From Methylotenera sp. (GTDB lineage: Bacteria; Pseudomonadota; Gammaproteobacteria; Burkholderiales; Methylophilaceae): a stretch of DNA of 5,873 bases. Location: assembly GCA_027310735.1 (NCBI GenBank), contig DAIDAH010000172.1, positions 1 to 5,873 of the forward strand. The letters are read 5' to 3'. Position 1 is the first letter of the stretch; each line of letters starts with the position of its first letter. This document shows, piece by piece, positions 1 through 5,565 of the stretch. The notes below the pieces were generated by a model that ran no database searches, was not told the DNA's origin, and saw only the letters and a list, made by a program, of their open reading frames with translations. Position numbers and translations under genes: made by a program.

Positions 1-738
1 CGGCAGTTATTGCCTAGAGCCGTGGAATTGCTAGACCGAGCGCGTGAAATTGAAGCATTGCTACAAGGCCATGCAGGTTTCGGATATATGAAAATTGGCG
101 CGACGCTGACCGTGGGTAATTACTTGGCGACCTTGCTTGTTGCCAGATTCCTGCAAGAGCACCCTGAAAGCCGTATTCAATTGCAGGTGCATAACACCAG
201 TACTATCGTGCATCAAATTGTGAATCATGAATTGGATCTTGGTTTGATAGAAGGCGATAGTCATCATCCTGATATTGAAGTACAGCCTTGGATTGCCGAT
301 GAGCTGGTAGTTTTTAGCGCGCCAGACCATCCATTAGCCAAGCTCGGCGAACTTTCCATTGAGCAACTTTTAGCCGAGCCGTGGATTTTGCGTGAAAAAG
401 GCTCAGGTACTCGCGAGACCTTTGATAGAGCGATGCGGAATCATCATGCCAAGCTCAATATCCGCCTTGAGCTTGAGCATACGGAGGCTATCAAACGTGC
501 TGTTGAATCTGGGCTAGGAATCGGTTGTATCTCTCGACTTGCGCTTAAAGATGCTTTTCGCCGTGGTAGCTTGGTGCCGCTTGCTACGCCAGATCTTAAT
601 TTGGGGCGATATTTTTATTTTCTGTGGCACAAACAAAAATACCAAACCACTGGGATGCGCGAGTTTATTGCCTTATGTAAGGCAATGACGGCTGGCGTTG
701 AGCGTAGTGATCTAGTGAGTTTGCCGGAAATAGCTTAA
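1..738 (+). CDS. LysR-family transcriptional regulator, YeiE/CysL-like (5' truncated)
   Basis: The reading frame is open from base 1, so the gene begins upstream of the window; 245 residues and the stop are present. What remains is the linker helix (LLPRAVELLDRAREIEALL) followed by a complete LysR effector-binding domain. From memory it aligns along its whole length with E. coli YeiE: DLGLIEGDSH (around bases 235-264), WILREKGSGTRE (382-417), and HTEAIKRAVESGLGIGCISR (about 478-537). YeiE is about 293 residues, so roughly 65 N-terminal residues carrying the winged helix-turn-helix are missing here only because the window starts inside the gene. LysR proteins bind DNA as tetramers and respond to a small ligand; YeiE/CysL relatives have been tied to sulfur or iron metabolism, but the ligand here cannot be read from sequence. 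It ends 30 bases before the ETF-QO gene on the same strand, so the two are probably co-transcribed. The family call is secure; the YeiE-like subfamily is likely; orthology is unproven. Confidence 0.93.
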   Translation, partial: RQLLPRAVELLDRAREIEALLQGHAGFGYMKIGATLTVGNYLATLLVARFLQEHPESRIQLQVHNTSTIVHQIVNHELDLGLIEGDSHHPDIEVQPWIADELVVFSAPDHPLAKLGELSIEQLLAEPWILREKGSGTRETFDRAMRNHHAKLNIRLELEHTEAIKRAVESGLGIGCISRLALKDAFRRGSLVPLATPDLNLGRYFYFLWHKQKYQTTGMREFIALCKAMTAGVERSDLVSLPEIA

Positions 739-768
739 GGCCAGAAATAGATTAAGGATAAGAATCAA

Positions 769-2427
769 ATGACAAATGTGCAGCGTGATGTAATGAATTA
801 CGATGTTTTAATTGTGGGCGCAGGCCCATCAGGCCTATCTGCAGCCATCCGACTCAAGCAGTTAGCCATTAAGACAGGTCGTGAACTCAGTGTATGTGTG
901 CTGGAAAAAGGTGCAGAGGTCGGTGCGCATATCCTTTCTGGCGCCGTGATAGACCCGATTGCGTTAAATGAGCTGATACCAGATTGGCGTGAGCAGGGCG
1001 CGCCACTGCATACGCCTGTCAGTGAAGACGAGTTTTTGATACTCGGGCAAAGCAAAGCTTGGTCTATTCCACACTGGCTGATGCCGCCGTTGATGAGTAA
1101 CCAAGGCAACTATATTGTCAGCTTGGGTGATGTCTGTAAGTGGTTGGAGGCGCAGGCGGAAAGCTTGGGTGTCGAGATTTACGCAGGCTTTGCCGCACAA
1201 GAAATGCTGTATGACGAACAGCAGCAAGTTGTTGGCATTATTACGGGTGATATGGGTAGGGATGCCAACGGTGAGCCAACATCACAGTTCACCTTGGGTA
1301 TTGAAATCAGGGCGCTCTATACTTTAATCGCAGAGGGCACACGCGGCTCATTGACGCGCACATTGGAAAGCCATTTTGATTTGCGCAAAGCCGCATCGCC
1401 ACAAAAGTATGGTCTAGGCTTTAAAGAGGTGTGGCGTATTTCGCCAGAGCAGCATCGAGCTGGCTTAGTACAGCATAGTCTGGGATGGCCATTAGATGCG
1501 GATACTGGCGGTGGTTCTTTTATCTATCACTATGGTGAGCAGCTGATTTCCATCGGTTTTGTCTTGCATCTGGATTATGCCAATCCACATTTATCACCGT
1601 TTGACGAGTTTCAGCGATTCAAGCAGCATCCAGCAATGCAAAAGCTGTTACAAGGCGGCACACGACTAAGTTATGGCGCAAGAGCGATTAGTGAGGGTGG
1701 CGTTCAATCTTGGCCTGAGTTGATTTTCCCGGGAGGCGCGTTGATAGGGTGTTCAGCGGGGATGGTCAATGTGCCACGCATCAAGGGTAGTCACAATGCC
1801 ATGAAGTCTGGCATGTTAGCGGCAGAGGCCGTGTTCGAAGCATTAAGTAGAGAAACTCCACCGTCACTACTGAGCGAATACCCACTAAAACTTAAAAACT
1901 CTTGGGTTTGGCAAGATTTAGACGCGGTGCGTAATGTAAAACCATTACTATCGAGATTCGGCAGTTGGGGTGGTACGTTGTTAGGCGGCTTAGAGATGTG
2001 GCTGGCTACATTGAATGTGCGTTTGCCGTGGACTTTACCGCATAAGCAGGCCGACCATGAGTGCACTCAACCTGCGGCGGATATGCCTAAAATTGTTTAT
2101 CCCAAGCCAGATGGCATCTATAGTTTTGATAAGTTAAACTCAATTAGCCTGAGTAATATTGCGCACGATGCTAACCAGCCTTGCCATTTGCATCTGCTGG
2201 ATAAAACTGTGCCTATCAGTATCAATTTAGCCAAATACGACGCGCCGGAACAGCGCTATTGTCCGGCAGGCGTATATGAAATTGTGCAGAGTCAGGCATC
2301 AAGCTATTTGCAAATCAATGCACAAAACTGCATCCATTGTAAAACCTGTGATATTAAAGACCCAACCCAAAATATTGTTTGGGTACCGCCAGAGGGTGGA
2401 AGTGGCCCGAGTTATTCAGGAATGTAA
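769..2427 (+). CDS. Electron transfer flavoprotein:ubiquinone oxidoreductase (ETF-QO)
   Basis: This enzyme takes electrons from reduced ETF and passes them through FAD and a [4Fe-4S] cluster to ubiquinone at the inner face of the cytoplasmic membrane. The 552-residue product has the usual bacterial length. It shows an N-terminal Rossmann FAD motif, GAGPSG at residues 17-22, with an acidic residue E46 closing the second strand, then GAHILSGAVIDP at 52-63. Further on are EGTRGSL at 189-195, the family segment YGLGFKEVW at 214-222, and a strong family signature at 327-348 (starting GCSAGMVNVP, ending NAMKSG). The C-terminal ferredoxin-like part keeps all four cluster ligands: C498, C521, C524 and C527 (in NCIHCKTCDIKDP). 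The ATG at 769 follows TAAGGA (753-758) with a 10-base gap; the next in-frame ATG at 793 has no such site. It sits directly behind a LysR gene, but the ETF subunit genes etfA and etfB are not in the window. Confidence 0.97.
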   Translation: MTNVQRDVMNYDVLIVGAGPSGLSAAIRLKQLAIKTGRELSVCVLEKGAEVGAHILSGAVIDPIALNELIPDWREQGAPLHTPVSEDEFLILGQSKAWSIPHWLMPPLMSNQGNYIVSLGDVCKWLEAQAESLGVEIYAGFAAQEMLYDEQQQVVGIITGDMGRDANGEPTSQFTLGIEIRALYTLIAEGTRGSLTRTLESHFDLRKAASPQKYGLGFKEVWRISPEQHRAGLVQHSLGWPLDADTGGGSFIYHYGEQLISIGFVLHLDYANPHLSPFDEFQRFKQHPAMQKLLQGGTRLSYGARAISEGGVQSWPELIFPGGALIGCSAGMVNVPRIKGSHNAMKSGMLAAEAVFEALSRETPPSLLSEYPLKLKNSWVWQDLDAVRNVKPLLSRFGSWGGTLLGGLEMWLATLNVRLPWTLPHKQADHECTQPAADMPKIVYPKPDGIYSFDKLNSISLSNIAHDANQPCHLHLLDKTVPISINLAKYDAPEQRYCPAGVYEIVQSQASSYLQINAQNCIHCKTCDIKDPTQNIVWVPPEGGSGPSYSGM

Positions 2428-2437
2428 ATCTTGTTAT

Positions 2438-2466
2438 TTAACGTATCTTTTTAGCGTAAAGCTAAT
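2438..2466 (+). promoter_or_regulatory. Weak candidate sigma-70 promoter for the yqhA-like gene
   Basis: TTAACG (2438-2443) and GCTAAT (2461-2466) are separated by exactly 17 bases and each match four of six consensus positions. The site lies in the 133-base AT-rich gap after the ETF-QO stop, about 95 bases before the next start. No clear terminator follows ETF-QO, so read-through into the next gene is also possible. Such matches are common by chance in AT-rich DNA. Confidence 0.22.
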
Positions 2467-2547
2467 TGTTTTTATGTTTTACCAATGCCAAAATTAACCG
2501 ATGTATTAAACTACTAAACATTGAATACAGCGCACTTAACAGAGGAC

Positions 2548-2553
2548 GGTGAT
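2548..2553 (+). promoter_or_regulatory. yqhA: Shine-Dalgarno site that fixes the yqhA-like start at 2561
   Basis: GGTGAT matches the 3' half of the full anti-Shine-Dalgarno complement (TAAGGAGGTGAT) and lies 7 bases before ATG 2561. The same bases contain a GTG at 2549 that could extend the protein by four residues. That GTG has AGAGGA ending only 2 bases upstream, too close to serve it, and E. coli YqhA aligns from the ATG. Confidence 0.65.
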
Positions 2554-2560
2554 TTACACC

Positions 2561-3091
2561 ATGATTAACTTTATAGAGCAATTAATAGAAACACTCATTT
2601 TTAGAAGTCGCTGGGTTTTGGCGCCAATGTACTTAGGTTTAGTCGGCGGCCTTGTGATTTTGATGGTGAAATTTGCACAAGAGTTTATTCATATTGTTGT
2701 GCATATCTTTAGTGCAGCAGAACAAGAGGTGGTTTTATCATTGTTAGCATTAGTGGATATGACCTTGGTTGCTAACTTACTGATAATGGTGATTTTTAGC
2801 GGTTACGAAAACTTTGTTTCAAAAATTGACACCGCGAATAGTGTAGACAGACCAGAATGGATGGGTAAAGTAGATTTCTCTGGTCTTAAACTCAAGTTGA
2901 TTGGTTCAATTGTCGCCATTTCTGCCATTGACTTACTAAAAGCTTTCGTACATCAAAGTACACCAAATTCTGAACATATTGCTAACGAGCAGATGGGGTG
3001 GATGTTAGCTATTCATATGGCGTTTATTCTCTCAGGCGTATTGTTTGCTGTGATGGATTATATTGCTGGCAAAAGTAAGGCGCACGGATAG
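2561..3091 (+). CDS. yqhA: UPF0114/YqhA-family inner-membrane protein
   Basis: The 176-residue product aligns well, from memory, with E. coli YqhA (164 residues). Shared segments are SRWVLAPMYLGL near the N-terminus (16-27), SLLALVDMTLV (60-70), MVIFSGYENFVSKID (76-90), and IVAISAIDLLKAF (117-129). Hydrophobic stretches at about 18-37, 56-80, 111-130 and 146-166 give four membrane helices with short polar loops and a small basic tail. This marks it as an inner-membrane protein of the UPF0114 family. The biochemical role of the family is not known to me, and I assign none. The gene stands alone: 133 bases after ETF-QO, and convergent with the metal transporter gene, whose stop is 132 bases away. 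Start chosen at ATG 2561 because of the GGTGAT site and the family alignment. Nothing is truncated or missing. Confidence 0.92.
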   Translation: MINFIEQLIETLIFRSRWVLAPMYLGLVGGLVILMVKFAQEFIHIVVHIFSAAEQEVVLSLLALVDMTLVANLLIMVIFSGYENFVSKIDTANSVDRPEWMGKVDFSGLKLKLIGSIVAISAIDLLKAFVHQSTPNSEHIANEQMGWMLAIHMAFILSGVLFAVMDYIAGKSKAHG

Positions 3092-3119
3092 TAGCTGAGC
3101 CAGAGTCATTGCTAAGGTT

Positions 3120-3169
3120 ATATGAAAAGTAATATCAGTCTCTAACCGATTGATACTACTTCTTCATAT
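3120..3169. terminator. Long imperfect hairpin between convergent genes, possible terminator
   Basis: Left arm 3120-3139 pairs with right arm 3149-3169 around a 9-base loop (CTCTAACCG). ATATGAA pairs with TTCATAT, AAGTA with TACTT, and TATCA with TGATA; one G-T wobble (3138/3150) and a final T-A (3139/3149) close the loop. The only defects are one bulged C (3162) and one A-C mismatch (3132/3156). It lies between the stops of two convergent genes, the usual place for a shared terminator. The stem is AT-rich and no T-run follows directly on either strand, so it is not a classic intrinsic terminator; it may instead protect a transcript 3' end. Confidence 0.4.
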
Positions 3170-3170
3170 G

Positions 3171-3206
3171 CAGTATGCCTAGGCTATGGAGGGACTGTAT
3201 TTTTTT
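3171..3206 (+). terminator. Weak candidate intrinsic terminator for the yqhA-like gene
   Basis: CAGT (3171-3174) can pair with ACTG (3194-3197), and CCT (3178-3180) with AGG (3190-3192), with small unpaired gaps between. The structure is followed two bases later by seven Ts (3200-3206). The T-run after a possible stem fits termination of plus-strand transcripts coming from yqhA, but the stem is short and broken. Confidence 0.25.
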
Positions 3207-3223
3207 AGTGGTTGCTTAACTTC

Positions 3224-4501
3224 TTATAAGCTTGTTAGCAGCATGAACGCTACAGCCAGTGCCATGATCCCTGTGGCAGCCCAACCGAGAATGCGGTGAC
3301 GAGTGGCTATGGTTAACTCACCCATGATGTTTTCAGATTGTCCGATTTTCATCATCACGAACATGATTGGTACAGAAATGACACCATTGATGATTGCGCT
3401 CCATACAAGTGCCTTGATTGGATCCAGCTCGAGCGATCCCATGATCGCGCCTATGGCGGTTGCTGCAATGATAATGGCATAGAAACCTCGTGCATCATGA
3501 AAACCATGTGAAAGGCCTGCTTTCCACTCAAAGACTTCACTGACTGCAAATGCAGCTGAGCCAGCAAGAATCGGTACAGCCAAAAGGCCTGTGCCAATAA
3601 TTCCTAGTGCAAAAACAATAAAGGCAAACTCTCCGGCAATGGGTTTAAGTGCTTCAGCTGCCTGTGCTGCAGTCAAAATATTTGTAATGCCGTGTTCGTT
3701 CAGGGTTACGGCAGTAGCAAGTACAATGCACAACGCAATCCCGTTTGAAAACAACATTCCAACAATCGTATCTTGTTTAATCCGCGAAAGGTGCTCAGCA
3801 GCGTATTCTGGATGAGCTCGGAGTGACGATGCATCTGGGCGACGGCGATCATCCTCAACCTCTTGAGAAGCTTGCCAGAAAAACAGATATGGACTAATCG
3901 TAGTGCCAAGTACAGCGACTACAATGGATGCATAATCATTGAGTGACATGGCTTGGGGGAAATAGGTCCAAGGCTTGATAGATTCAGAGACTACTTGCTT
4001 CCAAGGAATCGCGATAGATAGGTTGACTGCTACATATGAGAACAACGCTAGGGTTAGCCACTTCAAAACACGCACCGTACCTTCGTATGAGAAGTAAACT
4101 TGCCCAGCGATCGACAGAAGCCCAAAACCAATGATAAATGGAGCAACATGACCGCCAATAAGAAGTCGTATGGCTTCTCCCATAGCACCTAGATCTGCTG
4201 CGATGTTGATAGTATTTGCGGTAACAAGTAACCCAACAAGGCTTAATGTAAGCCAGCGAGGGCAAATCTTAGCAATATTGGAAGCCAATCCCTCCCCAGT
4301 AACCCAACCGATGCGTGCAGACAACATTTGAATGCCGATCATGAGAGGAGTCGTTAGAAACAAGGTCCAGACGAGTCCAAACCGGAATTGTGAGCCAGCC
4401 TGAGAGTATGTAGCAATACCGCTTGGATCGTCGTCAGCTGCTCCAGTGATGAGACCCGGTCCTAGGTGTTTAGTTATGCGGTTTATTTTTTTTGTAGTCA
4501 T
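3224..4501 (-). CDS. NRAMP-superfamily divalent metal ion transporter, non-canonical site motifs
   Basis: The 425-residue product has about eleven membrane helices and the NRAMP layout (LeuT fold), which imports divalent metals with protons across the inner membrane. The two broken helices that form the metal site are visible but altered. Helix 1 reads DDDPSGIATYSQAG (23-36) where classical Mn/Fe members have DPGN. Helix 6 reads GTTISPYLFFWQASQE (199-214), where they have MPH. The metal-binding Asp (D25) is kept, the Asn becomes G28, and the selectivity Met becomes Ser (S203). A charged loop with EVEDDRRRPD follows (214-223). NRAMP-related Mg2+ transporters are known to lack the Met and have a remodelled site, so Mg2+ is as possible as Mn2+; I therefore give no mntH symbol. 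ATG 4501 is the only usable start, because an in-frame TAG lies two codons upstream; its ribosome site is poor (AAAGAA). It is convergent with yqhA. Confidence 0.9.
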   Translation of the reverse strand: MTTKKINRITKHLGPGLITGAADDDPSGIATYSQAGSQFRFGLVWTLFLTTPLMIGIQMLSARIGWVTGEGLASNIAKICPRWLTLSLVGLLVTANTINIAADLGAMGEAIRLLIGGHVAPFIIGFGLLSIAGQVYFSYEGTVRVLKWLTLALFSYVAVNLSIAIPWKQVVSESIKPWTYFPQAMSLNDYASIVVAVLGTTISPYLFFWQASQEVEDDRRRPDASSLRAHPEYAAEHLSRIKQDTIVGMLFSNGIALCIVLATAVTLNEHGITNILTAAQAAEALKPIAGEFAFIVFALGIIGTGLLAVPILAGSAAFAVSEVFEWKAGLSHGFHDARGFYAIIIAATAIGAIMGSLELDPIKALVWSAIINGVISVPIMFVMMKIGQSENIMGELTIATRHRILGWAATGIMALAVAFMLLTSL

Positions 4502-4589
4502 TTGCTAATTGTTCTTTAATATACGGCTTCACACCCATTTCCATGACATGATTGATATCAGAGGGCTTTGGCTCATAGGTGAATCAATG

Positions 4590-4618
4590 GCGGGTATGAA
4601 GTGCTTGTTGCTACCCGC
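4590..4618. repeat. GC-rich hairpin in the transporter 5' region
   Basis: GCGGGTA (4590-4596) pairs perfectly with TACCCGC (4612-4618) around a 15-base loop. It lies 89 bases upstream of the transporter start and would be in its 5' leader if transcription starts further upstream. No T-run follows on either strand. It shares ACCCGCTA with the hairpin at 4731-4758. Confidence 0.5.
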
Positions 4619-4625
4619 TAAGACT

Positions 4626-4639
4626 CTTTGCATGCAAAG
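4626..4639. promoter_or_regulatory. Perfect 14-base palindrome, possible operator
   Basis: CTTTGCATGCAAAG reads the same on both strands, about 125 bases upstream of the transporter start. Perfect dyads of this size upstream of a transporter often bind dimeric repressors, but this one does not match a Fur box and I know of no regulator with this exact site. The palindrome is a fact; the operator role is inference. Confidence 0.4.
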
Positions 4640-4730
4640 GCACGGCAGGTGCTAAGAACAGTTTGCTATGTAAGAAGGTAAATAAATAACTCATAATTTT
4701 CACTTTACCTTTTGGTGATATAAGTATGTC

Positions 4731-4758
4731 AACGGGTTGGATGATGACCCAACCCGCT
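4731..4758 (-). terminator. Likely terminator of the small exported protein gene
   Basis: On the minus strand AGCGGGTTGG pairs with CCAACCCGTT (10 pairs, one G-U) around an 8-base loop, GTCATCAT. In plus-strand RNA the outer wobble is lost, so the stem is better on the minus strand, in line with the gene ending at 4818. The tail, GACATACTTATAT, is only moderately T-rich. The position, about 60 bases past the stop, and the GC-rich stem support termination. Confidence 0.5.
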
Positions 4759-4817
4759 ACCTATAATCTTAAGCACTTTTTATCGTTAGGGTCTGCAGGT
4801 GTAGGTTAACTTTTAAA

Positions 4818-5156
4818 TTACTTACCTATTTCTTTGCTTACAGAGTTTTCTTGTTGGTTAAGTGTTTTTTGTTCTTGTTTAGTAATGTGCCCATCGTTTT
4901 GTGAGGCCATATCTCTTTCTTCCTGACGGATTTGATGATCTTGTTTACGTAAGTTTCCCGCTTGCTCTTTGGTTAGATCACCTTCCTTTACTTCATGATT
5001 GATGCGCTTGTTTTGATTCTCTAAACGATCATTCACTTGATCTCGGAGTGGATGATGTTTTGCCCACTTTCCCTCTGCAGCTATTACGTTAGTAGTTAAA
5101 GTACCAAACAATAAGGCAGATAAAGCAATAACGAAAGTATATTTAGTGTGTTTCAT
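4818..5156 (-). CDS. Small exported charged protein with repeated helical motif, function unknown
   Basis: The 112-residue product starts with a signal peptide: basic MKHTK, a hydrophobic core to about residue 25, and a likely cleavage near VIA/A or IAA/E (24-28). The mature part is about 85 residues, very polar and rich in Gln, Glu, Lys and Asn, with no Cys. A motif L-x-x-Q-[NDE]-x-x-[IV]-x-x-E occurs three times, at 45-55, 69-79 and 99-109. The last two copies sit in a longer repeat, G[DH][LI]TK (59-63 and 89-93) followed by a helix. NDGHITKQEQ (87-96) looks like half of an EF-hand loop, but the first two ligand positions are not acidic. I recall similar uncharacterised proteobacterial proteins. 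Start: ATG 5156 has GGAG (5163-5166) 6 bases upstream; the longer TTG start at 5168 would put that site inside the gene. Location is probably periplasmic. Confidence 0.85.
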   Translation of the reverse strand: MKHTKYTFVIALSALLFGTLTTNVIAAEGKWAKHHPLRDQVNDRLENQNKRINHEVKEGDLTKEQAGNLRKQDHQIRQEERDMASQNDGHITKQEQKTLNQQENSVSKEIGK

Positions 5157-5237
5157 ATGTATCTCCAAAATTAAAGTAAATCTTTAGGTAAAGTATCTTT
5201 AATTGAGACATTTATCCGTCTCGATAGAACGCATCTT

Positions 5238-5267
5238 AATAGAGCGAAGCTGACGCTACACTGACAA
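5238..5267 (-). promoter_or_regulatory. Candidate sigma-70 promoter for the small exported protein gene
   Basis: On the minus strand TTGTCA (5267-5262, five of six) is followed after 18 bases by TCTATT (5243-5238, four of six). A run of seven As directly upstream (5277-5271) resembles an UP element that helps RNA polymerase bind. A start near 5230 would give a leader of about 75 bases before ATG 5156. Confidence 0.45.
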
Positions 5268-5291
5268 TTGTTTTTTTGTGTTTATTCATGT

Positions 5292-5326
5292 CTAGTTACT
5301 TGGCTTAACCTAGTTACTTGGCTTAA
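5292..5326. repeat. 17-base tandem direct repeat, possible regulator site
   Basis: CTAGTTACTTGGCTTAA occurs at 5292-5308 and again, without mismatch, at 5310-5326, so the period is 18 bases. The second copy also forms a TTACTT/AAGTAA inverted repeat (5314-5330). It lies about 25 bases beyond the -35 of the minus-strand promoter and about 75 bases before that of relA. Two copies in near-helical phase suit an activator or repressor site; a simple local duplication is the alternative. Confidence 0.7.
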
Positions 5327-5399
5327 GTAAATGATTGAGCCTGACTGTGTTTCTCGTTAATGCAGCCACTTTGAAATAAGCGCAAACTATTGATTGGAC

Positions 5400-5428
5400 T
5401 TAACCCATTTTGATAGACGTAACATAAT
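5400..5428 (+). promoter_or_regulatory. relA: Candidate sigma-70 promoter for the relA leader and relA
   Basis: TTAACC (5400-5405, four of six) and CATAAT (5423-5428, five of six) are spaced by the ideal 17 bases. A transcript start near 5435 would put the strong Shine-Dalgarno site at 5454-5460 about 20 bases into the mRNA. Confidence 0.45.
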
Positions 5429-5453
5429 GTCGAAATTAGAATAGGCGAAGCCA

Positions 5454-5460
5454 AAGGAGG
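5454..5460 (+). promoter_or_regulatory. Near-perfect Shine-Dalgarno serving the relA leader frame
   Basis: AAGGAGG is followed by GTG and stands 9 bases before ATG 5470. It is the strongest ribosome-binding site in the window. It serves the short frame rather than the relA ATG at 5566, which is more than 100 bases away. AGGG (5458-5461) can pair with CCCT (5473-5476), a weak 4-pair hairpin that would partly cover the site. Confidence 0.65.
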
Positions 5461-5469
5461 GTGTCAGAT

Positions 5470-5559
5470 ATGCCCTACAATGTGATGAGTGTCTGCAAAT
5501 TACCTTTACCTGTTGCTTTTCAAGCCTCTAATAGCAAGCACAGTGCTTTGATGCGATAA
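5470..5559 (+). CDS. Putative 29-residue leader peptide upstream of and in frame with relA
   Basis: The frame runs from ATG 5470 to TAA 5557-5559 and encodes 29 residues, starting MPYNVMSVCK and ending SALMR. AAGGAGG lies 9 bases upstream, and a good promoter match sits just before that. The stop is 6 bases before the relA ATG and in the same frame: TAA, TAT, TCC, ATG. No Shine-Dalgarno is visible before that ATG, so ribosomes finishing this frame may restart on relA (translational coupling). There is no run of one amino acid as in classic attenuation leaders, no membrane segment and no family I recognise. Other readings are a former N-terminal extension of RelA cut by a nonsense change, or a chance frame. 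The strong ribosome site is the main evidence that it is translated. Confidence 0.5.
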   Translation: MPYNVMSVCKLPLPVAFQASNSKHSALMR

Positions 5560-5565
5560 TATTCC

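Larger units (their letters stand above)
4502..4817. other. 316-base non-coding gap upstream of the transporter gene
   Basis: No convincing gene is seen. It holds, from low to high position, the transporter's 5' region, a GC-rich hairpin (4590-4618), a 14-base palindrome (4626-4639) and a likely terminator for the upstream minus-strand gene (4731-4758). A perfect minus-strand TTGACA lies at 4727-4732, but the expected -10 position reads GGTAAA, so I do not call a promoter. The octamer ACCCGCTA occurs in the right arm of both hairpins (4613-4620 and 4752-4759). No yybP-ykoY manganese or M-box magnesium riboswitch core was recognisable. Confidence 0.6.
5157..5565. other. Divergent 409-base control region between the small exported protein gene and relA
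   Basis: The region drives transcription both ways. On the minus side it contains a candidate promoter (5238-5267) and an AT-rich leader with alternating TAAAG and CTTTA blocks (5171-5202) plus a small GAGAC/GTCTC inverted repeat (5205-5222). In the middle is a 17-base direct repeat (5292-5326). On the plus side are a candidate promoter (5400-5428), a strong Shine-Dalgarno site and a 29-codon leader frame. A small hairpin (5535-5550, AAGC/GCTT core) lies just before the relA start. Confidence 0.6.

Noticed and set aside
1791..2066. Minus-strand open frames inside ETF-QO, and similar ones antisense to LysR and relA
   Set aside because: They lie wholly opposite strongly supported genes, have no ribosome-binding site or family features, and their translations look like antisense shadow.
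2276..2497. Plus-strand 73-codon frame across the 3' end of ETF-QO
   Set aside because: It overlaps the conserved iron-sulfur region of ETF-QO in another frame, and its product has no recognisable feature.
2549..2560. GTG start four codons upstream of the yqhA-like ATG
   Set aside because: The purine-rich AGAGGA ends only 2 bases before it, and the GTG itself is part of the GGTGAT site that serves ATG 2561; family alignment also begins at 2561.
4502..4620. Metal-sensing riboswitch (yybP-ykoY or M-box) in front of the transporter
   Set aside because: A hairpin is present, but I could not recognise the conserved core sequences of either class, and the region is short.
4704..4732. Minus-strand promoter from the perfect TTGACA at 4727-4732
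   Set aside because: At the 17-base position the -10 reads GGTAAA, and neighbouring registers are no better; the hexamer also overlaps the tail of the likely terminator stem.
5157..5168. TTG start at 5168 for the small exported protein (four extra residues)
   Set aside because: The GGAG Shine-Dalgarno would then lie inside the coding region; ATG 5156 has correct 6-base spacing and gives a normal signal peptide.
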